From positions 2,776 through 11,676 of the forward strand of contig PMMJ01000252.1 of NCBI GenBank assembly GCA_003162255.1: a stretch of DNA of 8,901 nucleotides. Reading direction: 5' to 3'. The notes under the pieces were generated by a model, which worked only from the letters and a program-made list of their open reading frames with translations, was not told the origin of the DNA and searched no databases. Below are positions 7,401 to 8,901 of the stretch, piece by piece. Source of the DNA: Acidobacteriaceae bacterium. Lineage in GTDB: Bacteria; Acidobacteriota; Terriglobia; Terriglobales; Acidobacteriaceae. A program made the position numbers and the translations under genes. The stretch's first letter is position 1, and the number at the start of each line of letters is the position of its first letter.

Positions 7401-8031
7401 ATTGGATGATTCGTCTTCCTTCGGAGAACAGGTGAATCCGATCAAACCCGCCCTCACCCGCGGTCTATCCGCCTTCAACATACCCCAGAACTTTGTGGTC
7501 AGTTACAGCTACAACCTGCCGACTGGCAAACTGGGAGGCCCCAAGAAACTTGTGGATGGCTGGCAATTTAGCGGCATCACAACCTTCTCGCAGGGCATTC
7601 CGGTCTACATCTTTGAGAATGACGATCACTCGCTGCTCGGGACCGACACTTCAGGTCCTCTACCGCTTGGAATCGACACGCCAAACTACTCCGGCGGCTC
7701 CGTCAAGAAACTGAATCCGCGGAAGCCTGGCAACCTCTACTTTGACACAAGCGGGTTCTCTGCGGAGCCAATTGGGCAGTTGGGAACGGCGGGCCGCCGA
7801 TTCTTTTCAGGCCCAGGACTCAATAACTTCAACGTGGCACTCTCGAAGAACACGAAGTTCTCTGAGAGATGCACGCTACAGTTCCGCGCCGAGTTCTTTA
7901 ATGTGTTCAACCACACACAGTTCCAAGCGGTCGCAAGCAGCACTGGAAACTTCAATTCTCCGGAATTTGGACAGGCGTCGGCGGCGGCAGATGCGCGGAT
8001 CGGCCAGCTTGCGCTCAAATTGCAGTTCTAA
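4456..8031 (+). CDS. TonB-dependent receptor with N-terminal carboxypeptidase-regulatory-like domain
   Basis: The 1,191-residue outer-membrane protein is of the Oar-like type common in Acidobacteria. A signal peptide is clear: RR at 26-27, a hydrophobic core GVAVVLLVLIFG (29-40) and SALA before likely cleavage after Ala47. Residues about 50-135 form a carboxypeptidase-regulatory/Cna-B-like beta-sandwich (GTIKDPTGAVVAGAQVTV, STNDQGFYTFPALQPGNYEV). The plug follows (LNGRSYTDLLALQPGV at 171-186; SEFRIITNNFDSEYG and GGQINVVTKAGTNGLHG at 259-293). The rest is barrel, ending LALKLQF; the C-terminal Phe is the usual barrel-assembly signal. Two cysteine pairs (410/416 and 913/926) may be loop disulfides. 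ATG 4456 is chosen over ATG 4408 because AGGAG at 4444-4448 lies seven bases before it and the signal peptide then has a normal layout. It would import a glycan, siderophore or other large ligand using TonB energy; sugar-gene neighbours favour a carbohydrate. Confidence 0.93.
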   Translation: MNRSQQLYLSKESAQSSPLSPRLLCRRFGVAVVLLVLIFGLNKSALAGVTASILGTIKDPTGAVVAGAQVTVANTETHILQVVSTNDQGFYTFPALQPGNYEVTINVRGFKAFRQTGIVLNVNDVVTLDASLQIGHTDEVVTVSGEALHVETTSTQLGEVIEGQKMTSVPLNGRSYTDLLALQPGVANTSSVVGGGSSSANQFQSGGVQIPLVSGDQNAGNQSVDGMRESANGYLLNGISVQEFAYSGTAAVPNLDSVSEFRIITNNFDSEYGNFAGGQINVVTKAGTNGLHGNVFDFLRNTDFDAANYFDQGARGAFQQNEFGGTVGGPIRKGKVFFFSDYQGNRNVVGKSTGLVAVPTAAERSGDFSAPTLESAMSASTVQGSAWANTLSGELGYGVTAGEPYYSPGCTTNTGCVFPNAYIPTSAISPISTNILALGAIPLGDGQGHFSTSADSQRLRDDKFSGRLDANTRMGSLFGYYFFDQFSLLNPYPVATVPGFSATTKGRTQAIDIGDTKTMGSTAVNEARIGYLRLNDSLNNPKGSITATLGGLGFATGSAPGAITPLDSATEGIPEIDFEDFNIGVPSRILGLVENTFQASDNYSRLIGTHSLKFGAAYHFTQLAEILQNVENGYFEFNQALETGVDFADFLVGAPAVFNQGQTPAANTRSYYLGAFAQDSWRVRPNLTLNYGVRWDVITPWWEKHNKFETLVPGEQSVVFPNSPTGWVVPGDPGIARTIAPIRYDNFSPRLGLAYAPSASSGPLSKLLGNSGQTSIRLGYGMFYTAFEGGYDFSVIGDAPYGDYYSANRTSFASPYQDRATGAFTPSPFPYSFPPNNVSPSNPDPNVPASAFGTISDSPGFNRNNRVPYAEQYELSIQRQISAADLLTVSYVGTQGHRLLVAQEANPVNQSACLAIYSLNPSNPACGPNSEPNSLRSPFGANFGSDALFSTIGTSSYNSFQVNLQHHSGPLQLLLGYTYSKSLDDSSSFGEQVNPIKPALTRGLSAFNIPQNFVVSYSYNLPTGKLGGPKKLVDGWQFSGITTFSQGIPVYIFENDDHSLLGTDTSGPLPLGIDTPNYSGGSVKKLNPRKPGNLYFDTSGFSAEPIGQLGTAGRRFFSGPGLNNFNVALSKNTKFSERCTLQFRAEFFNVFNHTQFQAVASSTGNFNSPEFGQASAAADARIGQLALKLQF

Positions 8032-8058
8032 CGATCTGTTGTTAGTTTATCTCCGAAA

Positions 8059-8085
8059 GGGAATGCGACTGTCGAAGTCGTTCCC
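8059..8085 (+). terminator. Imperfect hairpin after the receptor gene
   Basis: GGGAA-tg-CGACT, a five-base loop GTCGA, then AGTCG-TTCCC: a 10-bp stem with a two-base bulge, 28 bases after the stop codon. No run of T follows (CTCCAAGG), so it is not a classical intrinsic terminator. It could protect the 3' end of the message or act with Rho. Confidence 0.35.
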
Positions 8086-8134
8086 CTCCAAGGGATCAAC
8101 GAACGTATGAACGCATGTTGCGTCAGGACGTGAG

Positions 8135-8216
8135 GTGCCGGTTCGTCATCGGCACGAGTTCGCGCAGCGAGAACCAATCTGGCTCTGTTGCCCTCAAAAT
8201 GCCAACAGAGCCGGAT
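8135..8216 (+). other. Cluster of three hairpins before the oxidoreductase gene
   Basis: Three stems follow in tandem: GTGCCG/CGGCAC (8135-8140 with 8150-8155, nine-base loop); GTTC-g-CG/CG-a-GAAC (8158-8174, loop CAG); and ATCTGGCTCTGTTG paired with CAACAGAGCCGGAT (8177-8190 with 8203-8216, 14 pairs including one G-U, loop of 12). The last has ten uninterrupted Watson-Crick pairs next to the loop. No T-run follows on either strand. The group lies 150 bases before ATG 8366 and could be a structured leader, a small RNA, or a palindromic repeat element. No known riboswitch was recognised. The stretch 8217-8365 shows nothing further apart from the ribosome binding site. Confidence 0.45.
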
Positions 8217-8365
8217 ACGCTGCTATGGGTCAGTTTCCGAGTCGCGGCCATGCGATGGGTATTGTGCCGGAGTTCCCAAGCCAGATGTCCGCTTGCCGGT
8301 TTCAAGAAGGCGAGCAACGCCCTTGCAAAATCGGTCTCGAGTTTACAAATTGAGGACAACCAAAT

Positions 8366-8901
8366 ATGTCCAACAAGCTTCGCTGGGGAGTTCTCAGCAC
8401 CGCCAGCATCGGCAGGAAAGTCATCCCCGCCATGCAGCAGGGCCAATACACCAGCGTCGCCGCCATCGCATCTCGCGGTCTTGCGAAGGCGCAGCAGGCG
8501 GCCACCGCCCTGGGCATTCCCACGGCGTACGGCTCGTACGAAGGACTTCTCGCCGATCCTGATATCGACGCTATCTACAATCCTCTTCCCAATCATCTCC
8601 ACGTCCCTTGGACTGTCAGAGCCGCCGAAGCCGGTAAGCATGTTCTCTGCGAGAAGCCTGTCAGTCTTACCGTTGCGGAAGCCGAAACTCTCCTCGCGGT
8701 TCGCTCGCGTACTGGAGTCAAGATCGGCGAAGCCTTCATGATCCGCAGCTATCCCCAATGGCTTCGCCTCCGCGAACTACTCGCCGAGGGCCGCATCGGC
8801 GAACTCCGCTCCATCGTTGGCTTCTTCAGCTACTTCGAGATGGACCCGTCCAGCATCAACAATCAAGTCGAGTGCGGCGGAGGCGCTCTCCTGGACATCG
8901 G
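8366..8901 (+). CDS. Gfo/Idh/MocA-family oxidoreductase (N-terminal part, cut by right edge)
   Basis: The first 178 codons are present; the family is usually about 330-380 residues, so roughly half is missing. The Rossmann dinucleotide-binding start is RWGVLSTASIGRKVIPA (6-22), using the GxxxTAxIG variant seen in D-xylose dehydrogenase (NADP+) and dihydrodiol dehydrogenase-like members. IYNPLPNHLH (70-79) and CEKPVSLT (95-102) include the conserved Glu-Lys-Pro whose Lys is catalytic. GEAFMIRSYPQW (121-132) and CGGGALLDIG at the edge are family signatures. GAGGA at 8352-8356 lies nine bases before ATG 8366. There is no signal peptide, so it is a cytoplasmic NAD(P)-dependent dehydrogenase of a sugar or sugar derivative. 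It follows the TonB receptor on the same strand after 334 bases, so it may be co-transcribed or have its own promoter within the hairpin-rich gap. Confidence 0.9.
   Translation, partial: MSNKLRWGVLSTASIGRKVIPAMQQGQYTSVAAIASRGLAKAQQAATALGIPTAYGSYEGLLADPDIDAIYNPLPNHLHVPWTVRAAEAGKHVLCEKPVSLTVAEAETLLAVRSRTGVKIGEAFMIRSYPQWLRLRELLAEGRIGELRSIVGFFSYFEMDPSSINNQVECGGGALLDI

Noticed and set aside
8135..8353. 72-codon plus-strand frame before the oxidoreductase
   Set aside because: No ribosome binding site or family features are visible, and it spans the inverted repeats, which better explain the stretch.
8123..8758. 211-codon open frame on the minus strand
   Set aside because: Most of it is antisense to the Gfo/Idh oxidoreductase, and the translation shows no recognisable protein.
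1..8901. CRISPR array, rRNA or tRNA genes
   Set aside because: No regularly spaced repeats and no rRNA or tRNA landmarks were seen on either strand.

Overview
The window looks like a stretch of an Acidobacteriota (Terriglobia-type) chromosome. The main reason is the 1,191-residue TonB-dependent receptor at 4456-8031: a carboxypeptidase-regulatory-like domain in front of the plug and barrel, at this length, is the form typically multiplied in soil Acidobacteria. No ribosomal or other taxonomic marker is present, so this is an inference from one protein family and gene style.

Layout. The left edge (3-134) holds the last 43 codons of an unidentified protein. A gene-free stretch (135-306) carries two palindromes that look like operators. 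From 307 to 1156 lie decayed genes: a HEPN/AbiU2-like protein broken by two frame changes, then a short scrap of a DNA methyltransferase. An intact sugar isomerase/epimerase (1203-2084, minus strand) follows, with a recognisable promoter and an internal Shine-Dalgarno that fixes its start. A badly decayed insertion-sequence transposase (2260-2604) runs almost up to the start of an intact HAD-family phosphatase/phosphomutase (2629-3249). Then comes a stretch of small inverted repeats (3289-3362) and unassigned DNA, and a ghost of a GlmS-type SIS-domain gene (3640-4054) with at least four frame changes and two stops. After a leader with dyad sequences comes the large TonB-dependent receptor, a 334-base leader with a strong 14-bp hairpin, and the first 178 codons of a Gfo/Idh/MocA oxidoreductase that runs off the right edge.

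How the genes fit together. The four intact or edge-cut genes that can be named (epimerase, HAD phosphatase/phosphomutase, outer-membrane receptor, Gfo/Idh oxidoreductase) plus the SIS ghost suggest a carbohydrate uptake and conversion locus: import of a glycan or sugar derivative, epimerisation, oxidation, and handling of sugar phosphates. The substrate cannot be read from the sequence. The remaining content (HEPN/AbiU2 remnant, methyltransferase scrap, transposase remnant) is what an eroding accessory or defence island leaves behind. I did not find a clear new multi-gene system. The items most worth a second look are the decayed genes, the GntR-like operator and the hairpin-rich intergenic stretches.
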